A DNA stretch of 6,561 nucleotides from Solirubrobacteraceae bacterium (GTDB lineage Bacteria > Actinomycetota > Thermoleophilia > Solirubrobacterales > Solirubrobacteraceae): NCBI GenBank assembly GCA_030043235.1, contig JASHYF010000146.1, positions 1 to 6,561 on the forward strand. Reading direction: 5' to 3'. Below the pieces are notes generated by a model that was not told the origin of the DNA, did no database searches, and saw nothing but the letters and a program-made list of their open reading frames with translations. A program made the translations under genes and the position numbers. Shown piece after piece: positions 1 through 5,211 of the stretch (positions are counted from its first letter, which is position 1; every line of letters starts with the position of its first letter).

Positions 1-246
1 CGCCTCGCGCGCGCCGTTGCCCGACAGCTCCGCCTCCGAGCCATCCGGGTTGAAGATACGCAGCTCCGCAACGTACGGCGCCGCCGGCGCGGCCGGGCGC
101 GAGAGCAGCAGCACGCCGTCCGCGCCCACGCCGAGGTGTCCATCGCACAGGCGGCGCACGCGCGCGGGCGTCAGCTCGAACGGCAGCTCCTCGCGCTCCA
201 CGATCAGGTAGTCGTTGCCCAGCGCCTGCCACTTCTCGAATCTCAT
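1..246 (-). CDS. dapF: Diaminopimelate epimerase, N-terminal part (cut by window edge)
   Basis: DapF interconverts LL- and meso-diaminopimelate in the cytoplasm, feeding lysine and peptidoglycan synthesis. The 82 visible residues match the first DapF half-domain: the opening MRFEKWQALGNDYL, then RRLCDGHLGVGADGVLLL around residues 32-49, then RIFNPDGSEAELSGNGARE from residue 63. The family normally has a catalytic Cys in the sequence CGNG; here the reading is SGNG, with Ser75 in the Cys position. The second catalytic Cys lies in the C-terminal half, outside the window. The start is tightly bounded: an in-frame TAG lies at 258-256, so only ATG 255 (adding MAG) or ATG 246 is possible. I prefer 246 because family proteins begin close to the K-W-x-x-L-G-N-D motif. 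Neither start has a strong Shine-Dalgarno sequence. It lies 95 bp downstream of miaA on the same strand, the usual actinobacterial order, and may share its transcript. The identity is secure; epimerase activity is uncertain because of Ser75. Confidence 0.93.
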   Translation of the reverse strand, partial: MRFEKWQALGNDYLIVEREELPFELTPARVRRLCDGHLGVGADGVLLLSRPAAPAAPYVAELRIFNPDGSEAELSGNGAREA

Positions 247-280
247 CCCAGCCATCTAGGCGGGGCAGTCTAGGTCAGGG

Positions 281-370
281 CCCGCGCCGGGCAGCTTCAG
301 GCGCCGCCGTCGAGCAGCTCCACGAGCCGCGCCGAGCGGCTTCAGCGGCCATCGTCGAGCAGCTCCACGA
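281..370. repeat. 45-bp tandem duplication of the miaA 3' end
   Basis: Positions 281-325 and 326-370 are two adjacent 45-bp copies, about 38 of 45 bases identical. The last 18 bases of each (308-325 and 353-370) are identical. The right-hand copy contains the last codons and stop of miaA. The left-hand copy repeats them downstream of that stop, including a second TGA at the same place in the unit. The unit is 15 codons long, so the second copy stays in the miaA frame and would encode an ending VELLDGGA if the first stop were read through. The copies differ mainly at 301-307 versus 346-352, around the stop codon. Confidence 0.85.
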
Positions 371-1316
371 TCTCGTCCCCCGTGGATGCGGGCTCGCGGC
401 CGGTCACGTCGATCACGCGCACGCCCGCCAGCTTGCGCATCCACGTGAGCTGACGCTTCGCGTAGTTGCGCGTGCGCCGCTTCATCGCCTCGACGTCGCC
501 CGCCAGGAGCTCCTCGAAGCCGAGCGCCTTGCGCGCCGTCTCCGACGCGCCCGCCGCATGCGCGCGGCGCACCTCCTCGCGCGCGCCCGCCGCCAGCATC
601 GCCTCCACGCGCGCGTCGATCGCCGCGTACAGCGCCGCGCGCTGCATCGTCAACCCCACCAGCAGCGTCGGGTGGCGCAGCTCCTCGCTCCACAGCTCCG
701 ACCGGTGCGGCGGCCGGGCATCCGGATCGGAGGCCCGGGCCGGCGGTTCCAGGGCCGGCGGCCCGCCGCCGGGCGGGCTCGGATCTGGGAGCTCGCCCAG
801 GTCGAGCAGCTCCAGCGCGCGCACCACGCGCTGGCGGTCGTTCGGGTCGATCCCCGCGGCCGCCCACGGCGCGCGCTCGCGCAGCCGCGCGTGCAGCGCG
901 GGCGCGCCGCAGCGTTCGAGCTCCGCGGTCCAGCGCTCGCGCACGCCCTCCGGCGGCGGCGGGCGCAGGCTGAGCTCGGTGAGCGCGGCGCGCAGGTACA
1001 GGCCCGTGCCGCCGACCACGAGCGGGCGGCGGCCCTCGGCCAGCAGCCCGTCGATCTCCGCGTGCGCGAGTTGCGCGTACTGCCCCACGCTGAACGTCGC
1101 GTCCAGCGGCAGGAACGAGATCAGCCGGTGCTCCAATTGGGCCTGCTCGGCGCGCGTGGCCACGCCCGTGAGGATCTCCAAGCCCGCGTACACCTGCAGC
1201 GCGTCCGCTGAGACGGCCACCGGGTCCTCGCCCCGCGCGCGCAGCCGCGCCGCCAGCGCGACCGCCACCGCGGTCTTGCCCACGCCCGTCGGGCCGAACA
1301 GCGCGATGATCCGCAT
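342..1316 (-). CDS. miaA: tRNA dimethylallyltransferase (A37 prenylation)
   Basis: MiaA transfers the dimethylallyl group of DMAPP to N6 of A37 in tRNAs reading codons that start with U, giving i6A, the substrate of MiaB at the right end of this window. The 324-residue protein has the P-loop-like GPTGVGKT at 8-15, the DxxQVY motif at 38-43 with Asp38 as the expected general base, VGGTGLYL at 101-108 with Thr104, DPNDRQRVVRALE at 157-169, and the C-terminal TRNYAKRQLTWMRK at 282-295. An unusual Pro/Gly/Ala-rich stretch at about 174-208 lengthens the loop after RALEL by roughly 20-25 residues compared with E. coli MiaA, from memory. It is built partly from a five-residue repeat (PPALE/PPARA). 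I chose ATG 1316 because the P-loop must sit near the N-terminus; the frame stays open further upstream, but that stretch overlaps the divergent dehydrogenase. The stop lies inside a 45-bp tandem duplication. dapF follows on the same strand. Confidence 0.96.
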   Translation of the reverse strand: MRIIALFGPTGVGKTAVAVALAARLRARGEDPVAVSADALQVYAGLEILTGVATRAEQAQLEHRLISFLPLDATFSVGQYAQLAHAEIDGLLAEGRRPLVVGGTGLYLRAALTELSLRPPPPEGVRERWTAELERCGAPALHARLRERAPWAAAGIDPNDRQRVVRALELLDLGELPDPSPPGGGPPALEPPARASDPDARPPHRSELWSEELRHPTLLVGLTMQRAALYAAIDARVEAMLAAGAREEVRRAHAAGASETARKALGFEELLAGDVEAMKRRTRNYAKRQLTWMRKLAGVRVIDVTGREPASTGDEIVELLDDGR

Positions 1317-1321
1317 GCCAG

Positions 1322-1327
1322 TAGGCT
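1322..1327 (+). promoter_or_regulatory. Possible -10 element for a leaderless transcript
   Basis: TAGGCT fits the actinobacterial TAnnnT -10 pattern and ends 8 bases before the ATG at 1336. That is the spacing expected if transcription starts at or next to the start codon. There is no Shine-Dalgarno sequence in the 19-bp gap. This is only a six-base pattern match. Confidence 0.3.
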
Positions 1328-1335
1328 CACAGCTA

Positions 1336-2130
1336 ATGCAGATCGCCGGCTCCTCCGTGCTGCTCACCGGCGCCACCGGCGGCATCGGCAAGGCGATCGC
1401 CCGCGCGCTCAGCGGCCGCGGCGCACGTCTGATCCTCACCGGGCGGCGCACCGACGTGCTCGAGCCGCTCACCGCCGAGCTGGACGACGCGCGCGCCATC
1501 GCGGTCGACCTGAGCGAGCACGAGGAGATCGACCGTCTGGTGTCCGAGGCCGGACAGGTCGACATCCTCGTCGCCAACGCCGCGCTGCCCGCGTCCGGAC
1601 GCCTCGACAGCTACACCGTCGAGCAGATCGACCGCGCGCTCGACGTCAACCTGCGCGCGCCGATCGTGCTCGCGCACGCGCTCGCTCCCGCGATGGTCGC
1701 TCGCGGCCACGGGCATCTGGTGTTCATGTCCTCGCTCGCCGGCAAGACCGCCACGCCGGGGACCTCGCTGTACAACGCCTCCAAGTACGCACTGCGCGGC
1801 TTCGCCTCCGCCCTGCGGGCGGAGCTGCGCGGCAGCGGTGTGGGCGTGTCGGCGATCTTCCCCGGCTTCATCCGCGACGCCGGCATGTTCGCCGACGCCG
1901 GCGTCACGCTCCCGCGCGGCGTGGGCACGCGCTCGCCCGAGGACGTCGCCCGCGCGGTCCTCGCCGCGATCGAGCACGATCGCGGCGAGATCGACGTCGC
2001 TCCGCTCCCTCTGCGCCTGGGCGCGGTGTTCGCCGGCGTGGCGCCCGAGCTGGCTGGCAGCGTGTCGCGGCGGATGGGCTCGGAGGACATCACGCACAGG
2101 CTCGGCGAGGGCCAGCGCGAGAAGCGCTGA
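1336..2130 (+). CDS. Classical short-chain dehydrogenase/reductase, NAD(P)-dependent
   Basis: This is a 264-residue soluble oxidoreductase of the classical SDR family (usual length about 250). The Rossmann dinucleotide motif TGATGGIG is at 11-18. The second strand ends in TGRR at 35-38, whose arginines suggest NADP(H) preference. Asp58 in VDLS is the adenine-pocket aspartate. NAA at 81-83 replaces the common NAG. Asn105, Ser132/133, Tyr146 and Lys150 (YNASK) complete the catalytic tetrad, and PGF at 176-178 is the usual post-catalytic motif. The substrate cannot be read from the sequence; the loop after PGF (IRDAGMFADAG) is the likely substrate lid. I chose ATG 1336 because the Rossmann motif must be near the N-terminus. 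The open frame extends far upstream, but that part is antisense to miaA. It has no Shine-Dalgarno sequence and may be leaderless. It is monocistronic, divergent from miaA by 19 bp and convergent with the radical SAM gene. Confidence 0.93.
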   Translation: MQIAGSSVLLTGATGGIGKAIARALSGRGARLILTGRRTDVLEPLTAELDDARAIAVDLSEHEEIDRLVSEAGQVDILVANAALPASGRLDSYTVEQIDRALDVNLRAPIVLAHALAPAMVARGHGHLVFMSSLAGKTATPGTSLYNASKYALRGFASALRAELRGSGVGVSAIFPGFIRDAGMFADAGVTLPRGVGTRSPEDVARAVLAAIEHDRGEIDVAPLPLRLGAVFAGVAPELAGSVSRRMGSEDITHRLGEGQREKR

Positions 2131-2149
2131 GGAGGCGCGTGCGCTCCTC
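2129..2149 (+). terminator. Weak hairpin at the end of the dehydrogenase gene
   Basis: GAGGAG (2129-2134) can pair with CTCCTC (2144-2149) around a 9-base loop, overlapping the TGA stop. There is no T-run after it, so it is at best a weak terminator. The rest of the 139-bp gap to the convergent radical SAM gene holds nothing I can identify. Confidence 0.25.
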
Positions 2150-2269
2150 CGCCTGCTCGCGCGGCAGGGCGGACGCGCAGCGCGAGCCACCGCTGCACCG
2201 AGCGAGCGTGACCTCACACGCAGATCAGCGCCGCACACGTGGAGGCTCGCGCCGCGTACGCTGCGACTC

Positions 2270-3334
2270 TCAAAACAGGCTCTCCTGACGAGCGGGCGAG
2301 GCCGGAGCGGAGCGCTCCCGCCGCTCGCGCTCGCGCTCTCTTGCCGCCCACGCCTCGCCCGTCGCTGCACGGTCAGCCGGCTGGCTCCCGCGCCAGAACG
2401 CGCCCGGCGCACCGCCGCGGCGGACCAGGCGAGCCAGGCGCGCGCGTTCCTCTCGCGGAGCGTACGCGCGGCGGCGATAAAGCTCCTGGTAGCGGGGCAC
2501 GAGGTCGGGCCGTTGGTCCTGCAGCCAGTCCATGAACACCGTGCGCACCTCGCCGCGCAGGTGCAGGGTCGCGCCGCCGATGTTCCTCGCGCCCGCTTCG
2601 CGCGCCTGTTCGAGCAGCGGCTCGATCTGGTGCGGAGCGTCGTTGATTCCCGGCATCAAGGGCGCGATCAGCACGCCCGTTGGGATGCCTGCCTGGTTGA
2701 GCTCCGCGACCGCCTCCAAGCGCGCACGCGGGCTCGGCGTGTGCGGCTCGGTCGCGCGCCACGCCTTCTCGTCGAGCGTCGGGATCGACAGGCACGCGCT
2801 GAAGCTCGCCCGCTGCGCCATCTCCAGCATCAGCGGCAAATCGCGCAGGAGCAGCGGCGACTTGGTCAGCACCGAGCACGGATTGGCGGCATCGCGCAGG
2901 GCTTCCCAGATCCCCACCATCAGGCGATAGCGGCTCTCCACCCACTGGTAGGGGTCGGTGTTAGTGCCGAGCGCGACGTGTTCCCGCTTCCACGATGGGC
3001 GGGCGAGCTCCGCGCGCAGGATCTCCGGCGCGTTCACCTTCACCACGATCTCGCGCTCGAAGTCGCGGCCGGGGTTGAATCCTAGAAACACATGGGTGGG
3101 CCTTGCGAAACAGAAGTTACACGCATGACTGCATCCCCTATACGGGTTGATCGTCCAGCGAAACGGCATGCGCGACTGCTCTGGCACGCGGTTGAGCACC
3201 GACTTCGCGTGGACCTCGTAGAAGCGCATGTCGAGCGCCTCGGGTGCCTCGAAACGGCGGACCGCCGCGGGGTCGCGGTAGCCGGGCAGCCGCCGCCGCT
3301 CATCTCCATCCAGCGTGAGACTGCTCCAACGCAC
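2270..3334 (-). CDS. Radical SAM protein, SplB/Rv2578c family, probable DNA-damage function
   Basis: This 354-residue protein belongs to the radical SAM group related to spore photoproduct lyase (SplB, COG1533). It is very similar in pattern to Mycobacterium tuberculosis Rv2578c: MRW start, NPYRGCSHACNFCFARPTH at 63-81, LGTNTDPYQ at 122-130, VLTKS at 155-159 and a C-terminal RYQELYRR at 281-288. Cys68, Cys72 and Cys75 form the CX3CX2C motif for the 4Fe-4S cluster that cleaves S-adenosylmethionine. The reaction is unknown. SplB repairs thymine photodimers, but I see no Cys near GTNTD, where SplB has its hydrogen-donor Cys. A charged Arg/Glu-rich tail (about 328-341) ends in QESLF at 350-354, a likely sliding-clamp-binding peptide. 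I chose GTG 3334 because MRW at the N-terminus matches the family; there is no Shine-Dalgarno sequence, so the message may be leaderless. A LexA-type box covers the start, implying SOS control. Confidence 0.92.
   Translation of the reverse strand: MRWSSLTLDGDERRRLPGYRDPAAVRRFEAPEALDMRFYEVHAKSVLNRVPEQSRMPFRWTINPYRGCSHACNFCFARPTHVFLGFNPGRDFEREIVVKVNAPEILRAELARPSWKREHVALGTNTDPYQWVESRYRLMVGIWEALRDAANPCSVLTKSPLLLRDLPLMLEMAQRASFSACLSIPTLDEKAWRATEPHTPSPRARLEAVAELNQAGIPTGVLIAPLMPGINDAPHQIEPLLEQAREAGARNIGGATLHLRGEVRTVFMDWLQDQRPDLVPRYQELYRRRAYAPREERARLARLVRRGGAPGAFWRGSQPADRAATGEAWAARERERERRERSAPASPARQESLF
2273..2287 (-). other. C-terminal QESLF, candidate beta-clamp-binding peptide
   Basis: The last five codons before the stop at 2270-2272 encode Gln-Glu-Ser-Leu-Phe. 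Bacterial sliding-clamp (DnaN) partners use a pentapeptide close to QL(S/D)LF, often at an exposed C-terminus after a flexible tail. Here Gln1, Ser3, Leu4 and Phe5 match and only position 2 differs. The preceding tail is charged and low in complexity, as expected for a tether. Confidence 0.5.
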
Positions 3335-3347
3335 GAACGTATGTTCG
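3334..3347 (-). promoter_or_regulatory. LexA/SOS box at the radical SAM start codon
   Basis: Read on the plus strand the site is CGAAC-GTAT-GTTCG, a perfect 5-bp inverted repeat with a 4-bp spacer. It matches the Gram-positive and actinobacterial SOS box CGAAC-N4-GTTCG; the spacer GTAT also fits the RNRY form. It overlaps the first base of the GTG start codon at 3334, so bound LexA would block initiation of the radical SAM gene. The divergent gene starts 128 bp away and is less likely to be controlled from here. It is the only GAAC-N4-GTTC site I noticed in the window. Confidence 0.75.
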
Positions 3348-3456
3348 CATAAGCGCCGTGCGACCCTCGTCTGCAGCCTTACGCAACCCCTACGCCCCGC
3401 CGGGATAGACGCTTAGCGAAGGCGCGCACGATGCTCGGCACACCCCAACCCGACCC

Positions 3457-3463
3457 AGGAGGT
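3457..3463 (+). promoter_or_regulatory. Ribosome binding site for the small secreted protein
   Basis: AGGAGGT is a near-complete anti-16S match, 11 bases before ATG 3475. It decides the start: the in-frame TTG at 3463 overlaps this site and has no binding site of its own. It is the only strong Shine-Dalgarno sequence I found ahead of a gene in this window. Confidence 0.8.
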
Positions 3464-3474
3464 TGACCCCCAAC

Positions 3475-3819
3475 ATGACCATCTCCAAGCTCCTCGGCGC
3501 AACCATGGTGGCAGGCGCGCTCGCCGCCGGCGGTGCGGCCGCGGGCATCGCCGGCGCGGCGGCCGCGCCGAGCACGCAAAGCACCTCGACGACGGACTCC
3601 GCCGGCACGACGAGCACGTCGCCGGCGGACGCGCACGAGACGGCCGCGCCCAGCATCGCGTCGGCGACGAGGTCGCCGTCTACGAGCGACAGCGCGCCGG
3701 GCCAGAAATCGGGCTCGCCGAGCGGGCATCCGTGCCCGAACATGGGCGCGGGCTCGAGCGGGAGCTCGAAATCGGGCTCCAGCTACGCCGGTGGGCCGCC
3801 GCCAGCCACCGCGCAGTGA
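3475..3819 (+). CDS. Small secreted Ser/Thr/Ala-rich protein of unknown function
   Basis: I do not recognise a family for this 114-residue protein. Residues 1-32 look like a Sec signal peptide: MTISK, then a long Ala/Gly/Leu hydrophobic core, with likely cleavage after one of the alanines at 28-31 (GAAAAP). The mature part is low-complexity: Ser, Thr, Ala and Asp up to about residue 75, then Gly, Ser and Pro. It contains one Cys, Cys87 in GHPCPNMG, followed by a Gly/Ser stretch and a PPPATAQ end. No membrane anchor or sortase motif follows, and the Cys is too far from the signal peptide to be a lipobox. A disordered exported or cell-wall protein is the best description. The strong ribosome binding site and the strong hairpin after the stop suggest a real, well-translated, single-gene unit. 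Its promoter must lie in 3348-3456, but I see no clear -35/-10 pair. Confidence 0.72.
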   Translation: MTISKLLGATMVAGALAAGGAAAGIAGAAAAPSTQSTSTTDSAGTTSTSPADAHETAAPSIASATRSPSTSDSAPGQKSGSPSGHPCPNMGAGSSGSSKSGSSYAGGPPPATAQ

Positions 3820-3855
3820 TCGACCGGCGCGCGCGCCGCGCGTTTGGCGCCGTTT

Positions 3856-3889
3856 GGCTGGACGGGATCGTTCGCGATCCCGTCCAGCC
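3856..3889 (+). terminator. Strong hairpin terminator after the secreted-protein gene
   Basis: A perfect 15-bp inverted repeat (3856-3870 and 3875-3889) encloses the loop TTCG. It begins 36 bases after the stop at 3819. There is no T-run on either side, so it is of the U-less hairpin kind proposed for high-GC actinobacteria. It separates the secreted-protein gene from the diguanylate cyclase gene. A short direct repeat, CGTTTGGC, at 3841-3848 and 3851-3858 leads into the stem. Confidence 0.72.
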
Positions 3890-3903
3890 GATGCACAAGG
3901 AGC

Positions 3904-3930
3904 TCAGACAGTCGTATTCATAGCCGATTT
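3904..3930 (+). promoter_or_regulatory. Possible sigma-28-like promoter for the diguanylate cyclase gene
   Basis: GCCGATTT (3923-3930) resembles the flagellar sigma-28/sigma-D -10 element GCCGATAA. Exactly 15 bases upstream is TCAG (3904-3907), in the place of the -35 element TAAA, with two of four bases matching. Transcription would start near 3937, giving a leader of about 59 bases to GTG 3996. The -35 match is poor and no motility gene is in view. Confidence 0.22.
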
Positions 3931-3995
3931 GCGCCGGTTTCAGTAGTTGAATCCTGCAGTTCTGCGGGTTTCTACGGTGTCTGACCCGGTGTAAC

Positions 3996-5192
3996 GTGCG
4001 TCCACGGCGCAAAAGGGCAGTAATCGTCGCGCTCGCGGCGGCCGAGCGAGTACTCGTGCATTCTGATTGTCGCCCAGATTGCGAGGTTCGCGCGAGCCGC
4101 TCGTCGTGGCTGTGCCCCGACGACGCCGCCCGCGAGCGCATGCTCGACATGGACGCGCGCGTGCGCCCATACCGGCAGCGCACGTTCGCGATCCTCGCCG
4201 CGGGGATCCTCGCGTCCTCCCCCTGGACGGGCTGGTGGCCGGTGCTGTTCATCATCCCCGCAGCGATCTTCTTCGCCGCGGCCGACCGCCTGCTTCGGCG
4301 CGTCGCGCGCCCCGAGCTGGTGATGTTCACCGCGTGGGTCGCCAGCGTGGTGACGATCGCCGGCGCCGTCGCCCTCGCCGGCCGGGACGGGCTCGTCGCA
4401 CTGTGCCTGATCGCGATCCCCGTGATCACGCTCAGCGCGCGCTTCTCCATACACGGCGTGCTCGCCGGCGTGACGATCGCGAGCGCGCTGATCATCGCGG
4501 TCGCCTTCGGCGTCGACCCGCGCGCGGTGCTGCATGGCCCTGAGCTCGTGATCGCGCCGCTCGCGCTGGTGCTGTGCGTGGCGGTGCTCTCGACGCCGCT
4601 GATGCGCTCGGACATTCAGCACCGCACCGACGCCGTCATCGATCAGCTCACCGGCATGCTCAACCGCAAGGCGCTGGGCACGCGCGCGCACGAGCTCGCG
4701 CAGCAGTCGCAGGTGACCGGCGAGCCGGTCGGCGTGATCGTCGCCGACCTCGACCACTTCAAGCGCATCAACGACACGCGCGGGCACGCCGTGGGCGACG
4801 CGGTGCTCAAGGAAGTCGCCTACCTGCTGCGCAAGCGGCTGCGCGCGTTCGACCTCGCCTACCGGCTGGGCGGGGAGGAGTTCCTGATCCTCGTCCCGGG
4901 CTCCGACCTCGAGCGCACGGTCGAGCTCGCCGCGCGCCTGCGCGAGGGCGTGGCCACGAGCCTCGTCGCCGGCAACCTCGCGGTCACGATGAGCCTCGGG
5001 GTGGGCGCGTCGGCGCGCAACGAGATCTTCGACTACGCGTCCGTGTTCGCCGAAGCCGACGCCGCCCTCTACAAGGCCAAGCGCGGCGGACGCAACCGCG
5101 TATGCGTCGCCGAGCGCGTACCGGGCGCTGTGGCGGCTGCTCCCGCTGCCGCAGAGCCGGACGTCTCACTCCGCAAGCCCGCCCTCGCTTGA
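3996..5192 (+). CDS. Membrane-bound diguanylate cyclase (GGDEF domain)
   Basis: This protein should make cyclic di-GMP from two GTP at the inner face of the membrane. With the GTG 3996 start it has 398 residues. A soluble N-terminal part with WLCPDD at 38-43 is followed by about six hydrophobic segments between residues 64 and 201, probably a sensory membrane domain of unknown ligand. The GGDEF domain follows: DQLTGMLNR at 216-224, VADLDHFKRINDTRGHAVGD at 249-268, the active-site GGEEF at 292-296, SLGVG at 333-337 and AEADAALYKAKRGGRNRV at 352-369. RAFD at 283-286, five residues before GGEEF, is an intact inhibitory I-site, so product feedback is expected. There is no EAL domain. The start is uncertain: GTG 3996 lacks a Shine-Dalgarno sequence, and GTG 4056 or ATG 4140 are alternatives. 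GTG 4056 keeps WLCP, while ATG 4140 loses it. The tail after 375 is low-complexity Ala/Pro. It converges on miaB with a 19-bp gap. Confidence 0.94.
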   Translation: MRPRRKRAVIVALAAAERVLVHSDCRPDCEVRASRSSWLCPDDAARERMLDMDARVRPYRQRTFAILAAGILASSPWTGWWPVLFIIPAAIFFAAADRLLRRVARPELVMFTAWVASVVTIAGAVALAGRDGLVALCLIAIPVITLSARFSIHGVLAGVTIASALIIAVAFGVDPRAVLHGPELVIAPLALVLCVAVLSTPLMRSDIQHRTDAVIDQLTGMLNRKALGTRAHELAQQSQVTGEPVGVIVADLDHFKRINDTRGHAVGDAVLKEVAYLLRKRLRAFDLAYRLGGEEFLILVPGSDLERTVELAARLREGVATSLVAGNLAVTMSLGVGASARNEIFDYASVFAEADAALYKAKRGGRNRVCVAERVPGAVAAAPAAAEPDVSLRKPALA

Positions 5193-5211
5193 GCTCGCCG
5201 CCGCGCGCCGC

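Noticed and set aside
466..1335. A long plus-strand open frame continuous with and upstream of the dehydrogenase.
   Set aside because: It is antisense to miaA, is Ser/Arg/Ala-rich without any motif, and the dehydrogenase Rossmann motif begins just after ATG 1336. It is a high-GC shadow frame, not an N-terminal fusion.
3300..3350. A 16-codon open frame starting at ATG 3350 on the minus strand, overlapping the radical SAM start in another frame.
   Set aside because: It has no ribosome binding site, its ATG sits next to the LexA-type box, and nothing supports it as a leader peptide beyond its position.
3348..3456. A promoter for the secreted-protein gene.
   Set aside because: Hexamers such as GATAGA and TTAGCG occur around 3400-3416, but none pairs with a convincing -35 element at a normal distance, so no site can be supported.
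3890..3995. A possible c-di-GMP riboswitch ahead of the GGDEF gene.
   Set aside because: GCACAAGG at 3893-3900 superficially recalls the GEMM core, but the paired elements and the second conserved block are absent.
3680..4615. A 311-codon minus-strand open frame across the secreted-protein and cyclase genes.
   Set aside because: It is Arg/Ser/Ala-rich, shows no domain, and overlaps two well-supported plus-strand genes and the terminator hairpin.
5193..5211. A terminator between the convergent cyclase and miaB genes.
   Set aside because: The 19-bp gap is GC-rich but forms no convincing stem with a normal loop, and there is no T-run.
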